Assembly (NCBI GenBank): GCA_002786065.1
Contig: NHNY01000010.1
Location: 434,001 to 498,000 of the forward strand
Direction: 5' to 3'
Origin: Microcyclospora pomicola
Taxonomy: Eukaryota; Ascomycota; Dothideomycetes; Capnodiales
Length of the DNA stretch: 64,000 nucleotides
Shown: positions 23,801 to 35,082 of the stretch, in pieces
How the letters are laid out: the number at the start of each line of letters is the position of its first letter
Position numbering within the stretch: position 1 is the stretch's first letter
Program-made: the position numbers and the translations under genes
The notes under the pieces: model-generated
The model's database searches: none
What the model was told of the DNA's origin: nothing
The model's input: only the letters and a program-made list of their open reading frames with translations

Positions 23801-24762
23801 CGGCATGGGACGCAAAGTACGAAGCGGAGCAGCGGGAAAAGAGGCAGAAGATCGAGGATGCTGCCAAGGCTAGCACTACATTCGGGTTCAAGCCGACCGC
23901 TGCAGTATCCACTACAAAGACATCCACGAGCGCTTTCAGCTTTGGGCAATCGAAATCAGCAGCTGCGGATGCAGCGCCGAAGAAAGTCTCTGCAGAGCAA
24001 CTAGAGAAGCAGACCGGCACAGGCGATAAGACTTGGCAGCCGGAGACTCCCATCAAGTTCGGCAATTCTGTCCACCCGCCAGAGTCGACCACCCCTCAGG
24101 CAGCCCCACCAGCCAACTCGTTTGGCGGACTGTTCGGTTCTGGTACTCAGAGCCCAGCTGCAAAGAAGGCTGAGCCTGCGAAACTTGCTCCTCCGACCGT
24201 TGGCTTCAGCTTCGGGCCTAAGTCCACATCGCAGGACATCTCCCGTGCCACGACACCCGGCGCAGCTGCCACAGATGGCGAAAGTTCGGCCGCTGCGGAC
24301 GGCGAGCCGAGCGATGCGCTCAACGACAAGCAACTTGAAGACATGACCGCCCTGCTTCCGGAAGAGCGCGACGACAACGAGGTCCTGTTCTCCGTCGGCG
24401 TGTGCAAAGCGTCCAAGTTCATGTCGAAGACGAGCGAAGACGGCAAGTCGGCCATGGCGTGGGTCGAGCGCGGCAAGGGACCCCTGTACATCCTGCGCAA
24501 CAAGCAGTCGGGCGCCACCAGCGTGTTGCTCAAGGTCCCGCCGCTCGGCAAAGTCGCCATGAACTTCCGCCTCGTCGGCGGCAGCGCCGAGTACCGCCTC
24601 GCCCAGGGCCGCACCAAACACGTCACCGGTCCGTTCGTCGACTACCTCGACGCCGACACCGCCGCGTCGAAGAAGCCGTCTAGCTGGCTCATGCAGGTCG
24701 GCAAGCCGGAGGATGCGAAGGAGATGGCCCGCCTGATGCAGGAGAACAAGCCGACCGAGTAA
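20899..24762 (+). CDS. nup2: Nuclear pore protein Nup2 (FG nucleoporin with Ran-binding domain)
   Basis: Two exons: 20899-21017 and 21285-24762, 1198 aa. Nup2 is the mobile FG nucleoporin of the nuclear basket; it binds importin-alpha and Ran and speeds cargo release. The small first exon encodes the N-terminal motif MSKRNMEF...MARRK, which joins to IASLKGRP and fits the conserved importin-alpha-binding N-terminus of the Nup50/Nup2 family. Residues about 60-1000 are Ser/Thr/Pro/Ala-rich with many FG repeats (SFG, GFG, FSFG). An SV40-like basic cluster, KKKRKAED, lies near residue 865, followed by an acidic patch. The C-terminal Ran-binding domain is at 1069-1198 (LFSVGVCKASKF, WVERGKGPLYILR, RTKHVTGPF). 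The 267-nt intron carries a 20-base poly-C run. Downstream the TF gene converges. Confidence 0.93.
21179..21198. repeat. Homopolymer C tract (20 bases) in nup2 intron 1
   Basis: An uninterrupted run of 20 C lies about 85 nt upstream of the 3' splice site of the nup2 intron. Length is likely unstable and sequencing through it error-prone. It lies inside the intron, so it does not affect the reading frame. Confidence 0.9.
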
Positions 24763-25479
24763 GACGCGAGTCATGGATGAAGTGGCTTGCTTGCACATGA
24801 CATAGAAGGAAGCACGCGCGAGGGGGAGAGAGGTGTATATACGCCAGCGATTTGGAGGAGAACGACAGGGGATCTAGATTCCTACAACAGGCAAAGCGAA
24901 GCATTGGGATGCGCTGCGCTTTTCACCCCTGGCGCCCTTTCCTCGTCCACAAAAAGTGCACAACCCAACTTACGCGGAGTACCAAGGTCAATTCGACCTC
25001 GCACTGAAAACGGGAGAAGATTCTCTTGTTTGATTTGTGCTTGCAATTGCAAAAGTGGACGTGTCTTACTGCTTGACCGCATAGCAACTATGGCGTTTCT
25101 GGGGGCGGTCTCTTTTTACATCCTCGCATTTGAAGAAGAGAAGGAACGGGAGGAGGAAAGAGGCGGAGCTGCATACATCTACCCTGTGCCTGCCTGCCTG
25201 CCTGCCGTTTTAGGTAGCGAATACAAAGAGAACGGTTTAAATTAAATCTTTTCCGTGGAGTTTCTGCGGACATTGTGTATTACTTGTTTCATTGATGGAG
25301 TCTGATGAAGAATCATGTGTCGTAGGTCATTTATGTGGTAGTTGTGGGGTGGTCACTGTAACTTGGTGGCAGCAGCATGATCACATCGTACGGTCGTTCT
25401 GCATATGTCTATATATTGCCTCAATTGATAGATACCTTCTCATCGTATACATCTATTGCATTTGATTCCTGTGTTAAGC
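24763..25479. other. Convergent 3' intergenic region between nup2 and the Zn2Cys6 gene
   Basis: 717 bp between the two stop codons, holding both 3' UTRs. It contains a short TGCC repeat and a purine-rich stretch near 25135-25165. Frames here are short and unconvincing. Confidence 0.5.
25187..25206. repeat. TGCC tetranucleotide repeat, five copies
   Basis: Five tandem TGCC units in a 3' intergenic region. Simple-sequence repeat without visible function. Confidence 0.8.
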
Positions 25480-25487
25480 TCACCCAA

Positions 25488-25518
<31 letters not shown>

Positions 25519-28176
25519 TCGAAACCAGTCCGAGTTGACGTCCATCATGAAGTCGACAATGTTGAACTCGTTATTCATCGTCATGCCGTCCAGCATCGGC
25601 CCGCCCGGCGACGCCTGTTCGCTCGCCATCGCAGGCATCTCACCACCGCCGCCGCCAGCCATCCCCGCTGGGTTGGAGAGACGCGGCACGTTGAAGAAGT
25701 CGAAGACGTCGAGGTACTCCAGCTCGTTCGGCGCAGGGGGGTGCACGGGCGTGGCAGCAGGCGGCTTCGCGCCGGCAAAGACCTGCCGTGGCTGGCGTGA
25801 GATGAGGAAGTCGAGGTCGTAGGCGGTGCGACGCATGTCGGCGAGGATGCGGACGGTCGAGGGCGTCTCGGGCAGGCCGTCGGCGCCGACAGGGGCGCGC
25901 TCGCTGTCGGAATACTCTTCGAGCACGCGGGCGAGCAGCGTGGCGTACCGCTCGGCGACCTTCCAGTAGACGCCCATGGCCCGCAGAGTTTCGACCAGCG
26001 TGTGGATGGCTGGGTTGACCTGATGGTCGATGGTGGAGCCGTGCACGAGGAGCAGACGGGCGGCGACCCAGAGGCTGAAGGCGAAGGGCGGACCGAGCTT
26101 GGTGAGCATGTCGTTTGTCCTGACGTATGCGCACAGGGCGGCGACCTCTTCGGCAGCCGTGTGGCATCGCTGACTGGCGCTGAAGGACGGTGTGAAGATC
26201 GGTGAGCGTGTGGTCGGGTAGGCCGCTGAGCTGTGTAGTCTGATTACAGCACTGGATTATGTTAACATGCGGAAGAGCGGTGTGGTGATTACAGTGGTGA
26301 GTACTCACGTGTGGTAAGTGACATGCAGCATAATCCAGATGCAGTTGACCACTTTGTTGCCACTATCTGTGTTGTAGATGCGTGACATATTGCTGTATTC
26401 GTTCGGTAAGCTGAACTTCCATGCCTTCAGCTGACCATCAAGCTGACGATATTCTTTTTGCCACAGCTCCACATCTGACAGCGCGCCGATGTCCACCGGT
26501 CTCTTCAGGAACCGATGGATACGCGACAGGACGCCAATGATCTCGACATAGTAGCTGAAAGAGCCGAGATTCTCAGGCTTATCCAAGGAATAGTCGGTGC
26601 GCTCTGCCGTGCGGAACCACCTGGTCTCCACGGGCGCATTACGTGAAAGCAGATCATCGCGACACGGCAGTCTGCGATCGACTTCCTTCTCATCGAGAGC
26701 AAACTCAAAAGCTGTAGAGATTGTGGCGTAGCGATCAAGCAGATAGACCATCCAGAACAGCCGTCGACGGCTTTCATCCTCGATGAACGACTTCGGCTCC
26801 GGCAGTACCATAGCTCGAAGTGTGTAAATTGACGGGAACTCAGGCGCGATCGAGGCCGATGTAGTCTCCACTGCAAGACCGAGTTGTACGACGCTCCGTG
26901 TAATCAAAGCTAGGAGATTCCAGCCGGGTGGGCCATTAGAAGTACCAACGATATCCAGCGCTAGGATAACCAACGCTTGTAGTGCTGTGACCGAGCTGTT
27001 TTCGAGACCATAAAGTAGGACTTTCTGCTTCGAGACAGCATGATAGTGCTCCCTAGATTTCTCATCCAATCGAGCGTCTTTCGAAAAGCGTAGCGTGGTG
27101 GCTACGATTGCATGAAGAAGAATCCGGTCTGCTTCACCCAAGTTGTGTGAGCCGAACAGCGAGTCCAAAGTCGTTCGTCGATGCAGTATCGGGCACCAAG
27201 TGTTGATGTGTTTGAAGTAGAGATCCGCCAGAGCGTAAAGAAGGTCATACGGAGGGAAGTCCAGATCCTGCGATACCCGATTTGTAGAGCCGTGAGAAAG
27301 CAGAGTCGATTGTGCTGAAGAGGAGATATTCAGACTTGGCGATTCCAAAGGAGGGTTAGAAGGTGCATAGCTTTCGCCTGGCGGGTTCGTTGAATACTCT
27401 GGCATTGAGACTGCTTCCTGATTCCCATTGTACGGGTGACGAATGGGGGAGGCATTGTGAAGTTGCGGCGGAACATTCTGGTACTGCGACGCGTTGGGAG
27501 CGGTCTTAGACTTATCAGCATCCAACAACGGCACAGGCGCTGGAAGAGCTGTCTGTTGAGATGAGAACTGTACACCGTTGGCCGGTGTGACGGACAGCTG
27601 CGAGGTTACTTGCTGCAGTAACTGCTGATGCTGCACAAGCACACTTTCCAGCTTGTCTGCTATCGAGTTAGCACTGGTCAAGGGCGTATCGTACGGGAAA
27701 TGATGATCCTAGCTGAAGTGCCGTAGGAACATGGCTAATTAGACCATGAGGTGATCTGGTCGAGGGAAACACCTACCAAGCCGTGACTCCAGCTCTCGCC
27801 CATACCCAGCGCGAAGCCCTGGCTTTTTACGCTCTTTGTACTCACAGGACTGGTTGTTGCGCGAACACCAGCCGCATGAAGGCAGTCCGCGGTCGCATCG
27901 GACCTACACGACGACGTTAGACGACCAAGGTGTAGTATCGATGAGTTCGAACAGACTGACCTTGCGCTCCTTGCATTTCTCACAGCTCACCGAGATGGGT
28001 CGGGAGGTTTTGGGCCGTTTGCGCGGGCGGGCGTCAGCCTCGACGCCGTCAATGTCATCGTCGTCGCCACTCCAGACCTCGTCATCCTGGTCCAGGTCAT
28101 GTCGAGGTGAAGTCGCATGGCCGTCGGACATCCGCATGAGCACCTGACTAGTCGAAGTGGGCGTGGCGGACGACAT
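25480..28176 (-). CDS. Zn2Cys6 fungal-specific transcription factor
   Basis: Four exons (complement): 28176-27961, 27903-27777, 27656-26309, 26239-25480, 816 aa. The zinc cluster C-x2-C-x6-C-x6-C-x2-C-x6-C occupies C65/C68/C75/C82/C85/C92 and is split by the first intron after the second Cys. It is followed by a basic linker (KERKKPGLRAGYGRE) and a coiled-coil dimerisation helix (LESRLDKLESVLVQH). The middle homology region is present: PPYDLLYALADLYF, then SRRRLFWMVYLLDRYA and a DRRLPC motif. The N-terminus is acidic with KRPK-type basic residues. The last residues are a nine-Gln run coded by CTG (minus-strand CAG) repeats. It is divergent from L-rhamnonate dehydratase across 338 bp, so it may regulate that gene; that is inference. 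The HTLHSSAAYPTTRSP junction across intron 3 is in phase and reads naturally. Confidence 0.88.
25489..25515. repeat. CTG/CAG trinucleotide repeat coding poly-Gln
   Basis: Nine CTG units on the plus strand read as CAG (Gln) in the minus-strand transcription factor, two codons before its stop. Copy number may vary between strains. Confidence 0.9.
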
Positions 28177-28514
28177 GGGGATCTGGTGTGAGCTCGGGGG
28201 GAAATGTCGCGAGGGAAGAAAGCCAAAAGCACTCCAGCTTTCGCGCCCCACCTTGGTCCAATGCCGAGCCAGCCCACTTCGTCTGCAATGACATCTGGAT
28301 GCTGCTGCTCAGCCCGGGACAATTAATGAACGAGAGATGCGCTAAAGAGGGCAATCGGTCACGCTGAATCTCGTGTAGACGATAAATGTCCAGATCCATA
28401 AATCCATGCCATCTCTTGTAGCTTTTCTTCGAGTTCCTTTTGTCCTTTTGAGTAAAACATAGTGACGTCGCGAGCTCTTTAGCTGTACCCTCTCCGCACA
28501 AAATCATCACCAGC
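28177..28514. promoter_or_regulatory. Bidirectional promoter, Zn2Cys6 factor / L-rhamnonate dehydratase
   Basis: 338 bp between the two start codons, so both promoters share it. A CCAAT pentamer lies at 28258-28262, a possible site for the HAP/CBF complex. CGG triplets, the half-sites of Zn2Cys6 factors, occur near 28194 and 28354, but no clear paired site is visible. Function is inferred from arrangement. Confidence 0.55.
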
Positions 28515-29862
28515 ATGTCTCAACGACCGAATATCGCGTCATTCCCGAGAGTGAAGGAGATTCGAACATTCATCATCTCAGGTGTTGGCTCGGGAGGAGA
28601 CTATCACAATGTCAAAGGTGGCCACTGGTTGATCGATTCGAAGATCTCCACGCCCATGTCAGGATACGAGCAATACGCCAAATCAAGAACAAGCTGGGGC
28701 ATCAACGTCTTAGGTTCTTTCTGCGTTGAGATCAAGGCCACAGATGGCACCAAGGGGTTTGCAACAGGATTTGGAGGGCCGCCTGCATGTTGGCTTGTCG
28801 CCGAGCACTTTCGACGATTCGTGATCGGTGCCGGTATGCTCTCGGTCATGCCAGCATTGAGACAACATCGACTAACTATTATCAGACCCTAGAGATACCA
28901 ACCATCTCTTCGAGCAGATGTATCGCGCGTCGATGTTCTACGGTCGAAAAGGTCTTCCGGTTGCCGTCATATCAGTCATTGACCTCGCACTATGGGATCT
29001 GGTAGGCAAGATCCGTAACGAACCCGTCTACAAGATGATCGGAGGGGCAACGCGGGACCGACTGCATTTCTACTGCACCGGGCCGAAGCCTGCGTCTGCC
29101 CAAGCAGCGGGGTTCACAGGAGCTAAGGTGGCGCTGCCGTACAGTCCTGGTGAAGGTCCAGAGGGCATGAGGAAGAATATCGAATATGTCCGCAAGATGC
29201 GTGCGGAGGTCGGTCCTGACTTTCCCCTCCGCGTGGACTGCTACATGAGCTTGAATGTGCCCTACACGATCGAGCTGGTGGAAAAGTGCAAAGATCTTGA
29301 CATTGATTGGTGGGAAGAATGCTTGTCACCGGATGACTTTGACGGACATGCGCTGATCAAACGTGCTCATCCCACGGTCAAATTCACCACCGGTGAGCAT
29401 GAGTATTCTCGATACGGCTTTCGAAAACTCATCGAGGGTCGCCACATCGACATCCTCCAGCCGGATGTGATGTGGGTCGGTGGCCTGACCGAGTTGTTGA
29501 AAGTCTCGGCCATGGCAGCAGCCTACGACATCCCCGTGATCCCACACGCAAGCGGACCATATAGCTACCATTTTGTGGTCTCGCAGGCACACTCTCCGTT
29601 CCAGGAGTACCTTGCCAATTCACCCGATGGAGCGACGGTGCTGCCAGTATTCGGGAATCTGTTCATCAATGAGCCCATTCCCACGAAGGGTTACTTGGAT
29701 GTGTCCGAGCTGGATAAGCCCGGATTTGGGCTGGAGCTAAATCCTTCGGCGCCGCTCATCGATGCTGCTATGATCCTGAACCCAAACCCATCTAGACCTC
29801 TCTCACTGCCTCAGCCGCAGGAAAAGACGAGTGCGGAGGCCAGTGGAGACGTCCAATCATAA
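28515..29862 (+). CDS. lra3: L-rhamnonate dehydratase (enolase superfamily)
   Basis: Two exons: 28515-28827 and 28886-29862, 429 aa; the 58-nt intron starts GTGCCG, carries a good branch site (actaact) and ends TCAG. The protein is a mandelate racemase/enolase superfamily member closest to L-rhamnonate dehydratase, which converts L-rhamnonate to 2-keto-3-deoxy-L-rhamnonate in the non-phosphorylated rhamnose pathway. Visible features include the N-terminal GSGGDYHNVKGG loop, the FEQMYRASMFYGRKG segment, the catalytic Lys region (TGAKVALPYSPG), the metal-binding carboxylates in RVDCYMS, WWEECLSPDD and TTGEHEYSRYG, and the late IPHASGPYSYH histidine. The other pathway genes (rhamnose dehydrogenase, lactonase, aldolase) are not in this window. 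Family-level activity is firm; exact sugar-acid specificity is inferred. Confidence 0.9.
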
Positions 29863-32800
29863 GTGGCGGGGCGCATAAAGCAGATCGGTGCCATGATACG
29901 TACATAGATCATGACCGGACCACATCGATCCTTCGCGGCGCTATGCATTGCAGATCTGCTGCGGACACCCATATTCCATAAAAACGAATCTTTAGCTGCT
30001 GAAGGCTTCATTCGTATTGCCGTTGCTGCCGAATCGTGCTCACCATCGCGTCCCTACACTCACATGCACTTCTCATTCCTTCCCACGGCGCCGCAAAAGC
30101 ACATTGAATATTGGACTCATCACTCGAAGCACGGGCCTCCGTCCGGCATTGTCGCTCACGGTTGGTCCACGGGCGATCGCATATGTCTCGTATCTGCGCG
30201 CCAAATTGGGACGATCGGATGAAGACATGTGCCCTTGGCAAAGGACGTCGGTGCATATCGCCGGTGGTAGAACGTGGAGATGCCCAGGATACAGCGGTTG
30301 ATGTTGGGGGCCATTTCCTGTGAGTCACGGACCTCTTCCGAAGCACCATCGATCCATAGGCTGTTGGCGCTTGCTCGATAGGCGGAAGATCACTAGCCCA
30401 GGGTGTAATTTTCGATTGTCTGGAGGGGATCAAGATGACTATTACCTTCTGGAACAAAACATGCCACATTGCCTTGGTCAGCTGGACGGTCAGCACGACC
30501 GGGTCCGAAGGCACGTGTTTCGGTCCCGAGGAACACACCTCGCAAATGTGACCTTATTGCCAACTATACCCACATGTGTATAGGTAGATGTTATTGAGAA
30601 GCAATGTAATGTCTGCACACTCTGCATACCGTAAGCGCGATTGTGATGACCCGCATACCCGCGTCCAGGCTGCACCGTTCAGATTGATTGCTATTAGCGA
30701 GCGTCCGGTTCATATCATGATGACATGACGTGGGCTTAAGCATGATTGCGCACACTCCCATCCTCGACCCAATTTGTATCACTGTACGAGTTGTTAATCA
30801 CCACACCTGGCATTCCGTCCGAGAAGCTATAGCCAACACGAGTGCTGAGGATCACTGCCATTATCACAGCTGAGGTAGATCTAGTTGGCCTTGGCCAAAG
30901 AGTCAGCAGTACAACAGTCCGGATACGGCTTGTTGCTTTCCTGCGGCCTGTCCGACCGCATCTGGTCGTCGGCCGAGACGATCGGTGGCCTCGCAGCGTC
31001 TGCTTTGACATCCCACTCGCCGCGCATCTTCCGTTCCTATGATATGGGCGCCGTCGCCTGCGAGCCCGCTGACCAAGAAGGATCCGTACGCGTGTGTGGC
31101 ATCTGTCAAAGAAGCAACAGTCATCATGTAGGCCTGGCCGCCTCGTGGCCGACAGGGATGCGGTCCCTGCGCCGGATCGAAGCTGGCTGAATGGGTGTAA
31201 TTATAGTCCACGCTTGCACACCCACCAACCTCCAGCGAGCTCGTGGACTATCGCCTTAGCAGCTCCTAGCTCATCTGCTCTCGCTGTCCTCCATCTGCCG
31301 TGGCCATCCGTGCATGACCCTAGCATCAGTCCCCGGCTGCTCGACGCATGTCGTCCAGCCTCACATGACTCCCAACTCCACGGTAAGCAGATCCCGTGGG
31401 ACCGCGTGGCTGACTGCAGCTCGCCAGTATCAAACTCTCGACCTCTCAGATCGTCCGGGACCATACCGACGTCTGCCGTGTCTCGATCCTTCGCTTCTTG
31501 GTCCATCTAGCACCCACGACCGCCTGCTGCGAGTGGGATCCGCCCAGACGGACCAACTGCGTCGTCAGTATGGCGCATGGTCGTCCAGCCTATGGCGGCT
31601 CGAGGCCTCTCGAGGTGGGAGGATGCCTTCGCAGTTATTGCTCTTCTTGTATCTGCTCTCGTACATGACAGATCGCAGTCTGACTGTGATGTAATCGAGG
31701 CGTGCGTTGCTCAGATGGTGATTCATAAGGATACAAGTCGCCTGCCTACAGATGGAAAATGAACCAAGATTGCTATTGTTTCCTGTCTGGATTTACCTGG
31801 CTGGAGTCAGTCTCAACGACCATCAATCCCCATTTCCACGAGTCCGCAACATACATGCGCGCTGCATTTCGCCTTGGACTTCCATTCACGAATTAGTCCC
31901 ATAGTATATCGACATGTGCCTCCAGGTCGTCGAACGCTATTCAGTGTGTCGATGCCTCTACTACCGACATGCCGTGGACCCATGTGCAGCACGAGCCCAG
32001 CGAGGTCATGGAGTGCAGGAGAAGATCGTCCTGGTCGGCTACACCTGTAGCAGTCATACCAGAGGGCATGCAGCCTTGTCGGATGTGTCAAACCAGCGCT
32101 ATCGCCCAGGCTCTGCGTACTCAAGCGGGGACTCCTTCGTGTACCGTGGAAGTTGATTCATTGCATCGATCTGGACGGTCATGGGAGTTCCTTGGATCGA
32201 ATATCTGGAATGATCTTTAGAGCATTGTCATCATACCATCGTGAAGGAACTCCATCTTCTCGGACTTCTTCTCGTGCGACCAGCAGTCTTTGCGATCGAA
32301 ATGAATGGCTGGCAACCAGACTGTACGCACAATCACACGTCGCCGGAAGGTCTACTCCAAGCTATGAACTATCCAGTCTTCCGGGTAAAGGCCATGGTTG
32401 CGAACATCTCGATCTGTGCAGAACATCCCTGCAGGAGGATAAGCCGCGCACCCCGGATGACTGCTATCTGCCTATCTGCGAGCGTCTTAGCATCTCGACC
32501 GCAATATCTGTGAACACAGCTCGTCCACCACTCAACGGCACGACATCGACCTATACAGCCGCTCGACACGAAGTCGGTCACGCAAAACCAATATGAACAA
32601 TCAGCATGCCGTCCCGCAACCGCGTTCATTGAGGAACGAACAGTGCTGCATATCATGGGCGCGTGGCTGCCTGACTGCGAATGATGTGCACCGCATCTGT
32701 TGAACTCCTTCAATGAGGCTGCATGCAATATGCTGCAACGCTCGGCCGCCCAATTCGAAAGGTTGATACAGTATGTGTAAGCCACTCCGCCGGATAACCA

Positions 32801-35082
32801 AGCATCCGTTGCATCAAGAAGCGATATGGTCTCGATTCTCATGCTTTTCCTTTGGCTCGACGATACGTGATGAGCCTGGCTCTGCGGATACGCTGAAGTG
32901 TGGTGTCTTGTTAGAGGAGTCGGTTTCGCCATCCATGGAGAGGCTTTGGATGAAGCCTTCCGGATGTAGGCGTAAATGTAGAGATGGATACTAGATAGTG
33001 TAAGGCAGCAATACTACATCGATAACCACACATCTCGGTACATGCCTGTGTCTGTACAAGCTTCAAGATATGCTTCCTTCTGCTTCCATTTCTTCTCCTT
33101 CTTGCCCTTCTTCTTTTCTTCTTCTCATTTCCCTCCCCCAACCTTGTCCACCCCAACTCGATCCAATCCAACCCAACCCGACCCAATTCGACAGACCCCA
33201 ACCCAACCCAGAGCACCCCAAAGCACCCCGACCCTACGCAACCCAATGCAACCCAGCCAGACCCCACCCAGCCCCGAAAAACTCCAATACCATAGGACCT
33301 AGCAAAACCCTAACCCAAAGCACCTCAGCAACCCCCAACCCAACCCGACTCGATCGACCCTAGACCCAAGGAACCCAGCAAGAGATCCCAACCCAAACCC
33401 GTACAAAATGATAGACCCCAACCCAATCGGGCTCCTTGAACACCAACCCGACCCGACCTAATAGACCCCAACCCAACCCTAAGCATCCCGACTCCATGAG
33501 ACCCATCTAGACCCCAACCCCAACCCCAACCGACCTGATAAACCCCATACCAATCCCGCATGACCCAACAAGACCACAACCCTATGCAAGCCATCAAGAC
33601 CCCGACCCGACTCTTCACAGCCCAAGAAGACCCCAACGCAAACCATCTCATCCAAACTCAAACCCAAAGAACCCAGCAAGACCCCACCCTGACACCGTAG
33701 AAACTGATAGCCCTCAACCCCGTATGATCAAACTACAAGACTTCCAGCCCGACCCAAAGCACCACAAGCACGTACAGCCTAACGAATCCCAAACCCCCCA
33801 TACAGCCTAACATTTGGAACCCCCAATGTGCATACATCAAGACTATCCTGTCAAATTCATGTGACGGATACACGATCTAGAATATGTACATCCAGCATTC
33901 AGTGATCAGCGCTCAGCGATCATCATCCATGTAGAGAAGAAAGGGAAAGGGTAACAGGATATACACATCTCTATGCTCTTTGTCCGTGCTATCAGCGATG
34001 AGCGATGAGCAATAAAGATGAAAGAAGCCGAGTAGTCAGACGTCTGGACATGTATTTAGGAGTCGTGGGGAGGTAGGTAGGTAGATTACAACGTTCATGA
34101 AGAGGCTGAACTCTGGGACTAAGGGATCGGAGCAATTACCACGACGACGAGGCTTTGAGGGCGGCAATGGGGATAGATAGACATACACTCGGAGCCACAC
34201 ACATGAGACATCACAACCTAAAGAGAAATGCAGGAGACGACAGGACAGGGAGGAAAGCACCCGCTCGGGCATAGATATATTGCTCACTATGGCATCAGAG
34301 CGCGAGAAAGCGAGTCTACTTCCGCCTTCTACAGTGCGGAGCTGAGATCATGCTCGCCTGGCAAGGCATTGCAGTCGACCTGTCCTCTGATTTGCCTTGC
34401 TGGTGCTCCTCCCTTTGGTTTTTTGTCCTCTTCACCTCCAATTCACGACGCCCCGATTTTTGCTGCGCGAGAGAGCATAGACTTGAGCTTTTGCGGTATG
34501 AATTGGAGGTTTAGAGAGGGGTTGAGCTTCCAAGTCGAGGCCTGCACGACCCTCCCTTCTTTCTTCTCTCCGGGGGAGGGTGCGGTGACTGTTGGGGTTG
34601 TCGTGGGTCTTCCTCTTCTTCTTTCTCGTGGCGACCGCGCGGGGAGGCACTGCGACCCATGACTCGCGAACGAATGACGAGTCGGCAGAGTTGCGGGACT
34701 GATTCTTGTCAAAATGTGCGCCACAGGCTGTATAACGAGCCTAATGTTGCAACAGGGGATGTTGGTCGGAGACGTGGTCCACCTCCAGCACCCACGCACA
34801 AGCAATATTGCAGATCAGACCAGCTGAACGCGGACTTGTGCGCAGGACGTGCGGAAGAGGGTGTCTCCGGATTGTCGGGGGGAATAAGCCGAGGGGTGGA
34901 AAATTAAAGGTTGTATAAAATGGTCAGGTCGTAGCTTTTCATCATAAAGGAGGGACGCTTCCGCTATTAAGGCGTGTGTACTGCAAAAAGCGACTAGGGT
35001 TTATTGTCGTGATCGTCATCATCGTCGTGATGGATGCCATCACCGTAAGATTGAAAGGGGCGTCGTAGCGCAAGACGAAAAT
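29863..35082. other. Gene-poor stretch of 5.2 kb
   Basis: No frame here has recognisable content or clear coding bias. Many overlapping frames of 60-190 codons occur on both strands, including the longest minus-strand frame at 32369-32932. Weakly protein-like frames on the minus strand at 30903-31506 do not join into a convincing gene. Base composition is not obviously AT-rich, so there is no visual sign of heavy RIP. The right part holds the C-rich minisatellite and short AGCGATGAGC-type repeats near 33900-34015. It also contains the 3' flanks of lra3 and of the CBM48 gene. Confidence 0.55.
33130..33826. repeat. C-rich degenerate minisatellite (ACCC/AACCC type)
   Basis: About 0.7 kb in which the plus strand is C- and A-rich and almost lacks runs of G. 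The word agacccca followed by accc recurs near 33193, 33413, 33463 and 33509, some copies 46-50 bp apart, within a background of AACCC, GACCC and CACCC words. The minus strand therefore carries many GGG/GGGG runs, such as three GGGG blocks spaced by TT around 33510-33530, which could form G-quadruplexes. It is not a telomere array: CCCTAA occurs only singly. Age looks considerable because copies are degenerate. Confidence 0.8.

Noticed and set aside
24001-24798. Minus-strand frame of 265 codons
   Set aside because: Antisense to the Ran-binding domain of nup2; high GC third positions on the sense strand create it.
30736-31506. Possible minus-strand multi-exon gene
   Set aside because: Two adjacent frames look mildly protein-like (YTHSASFDPAQGP region), but no splice sites join them and no family is recognisable.
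32369-32932. Minus-strand frame of 187 codons in the gene-poor stretch
   Set aside because: No domain, no codon bias, many Cys/His/Arg by chance; overlapping frames of similar length exist on the other strand.
33300-33480. Telomere-like CCCTAA words
   Set aside because: They occur singly within a varied C-rich repeat, not as an array, and genes continue on both sides, so this is not a chromosome end.
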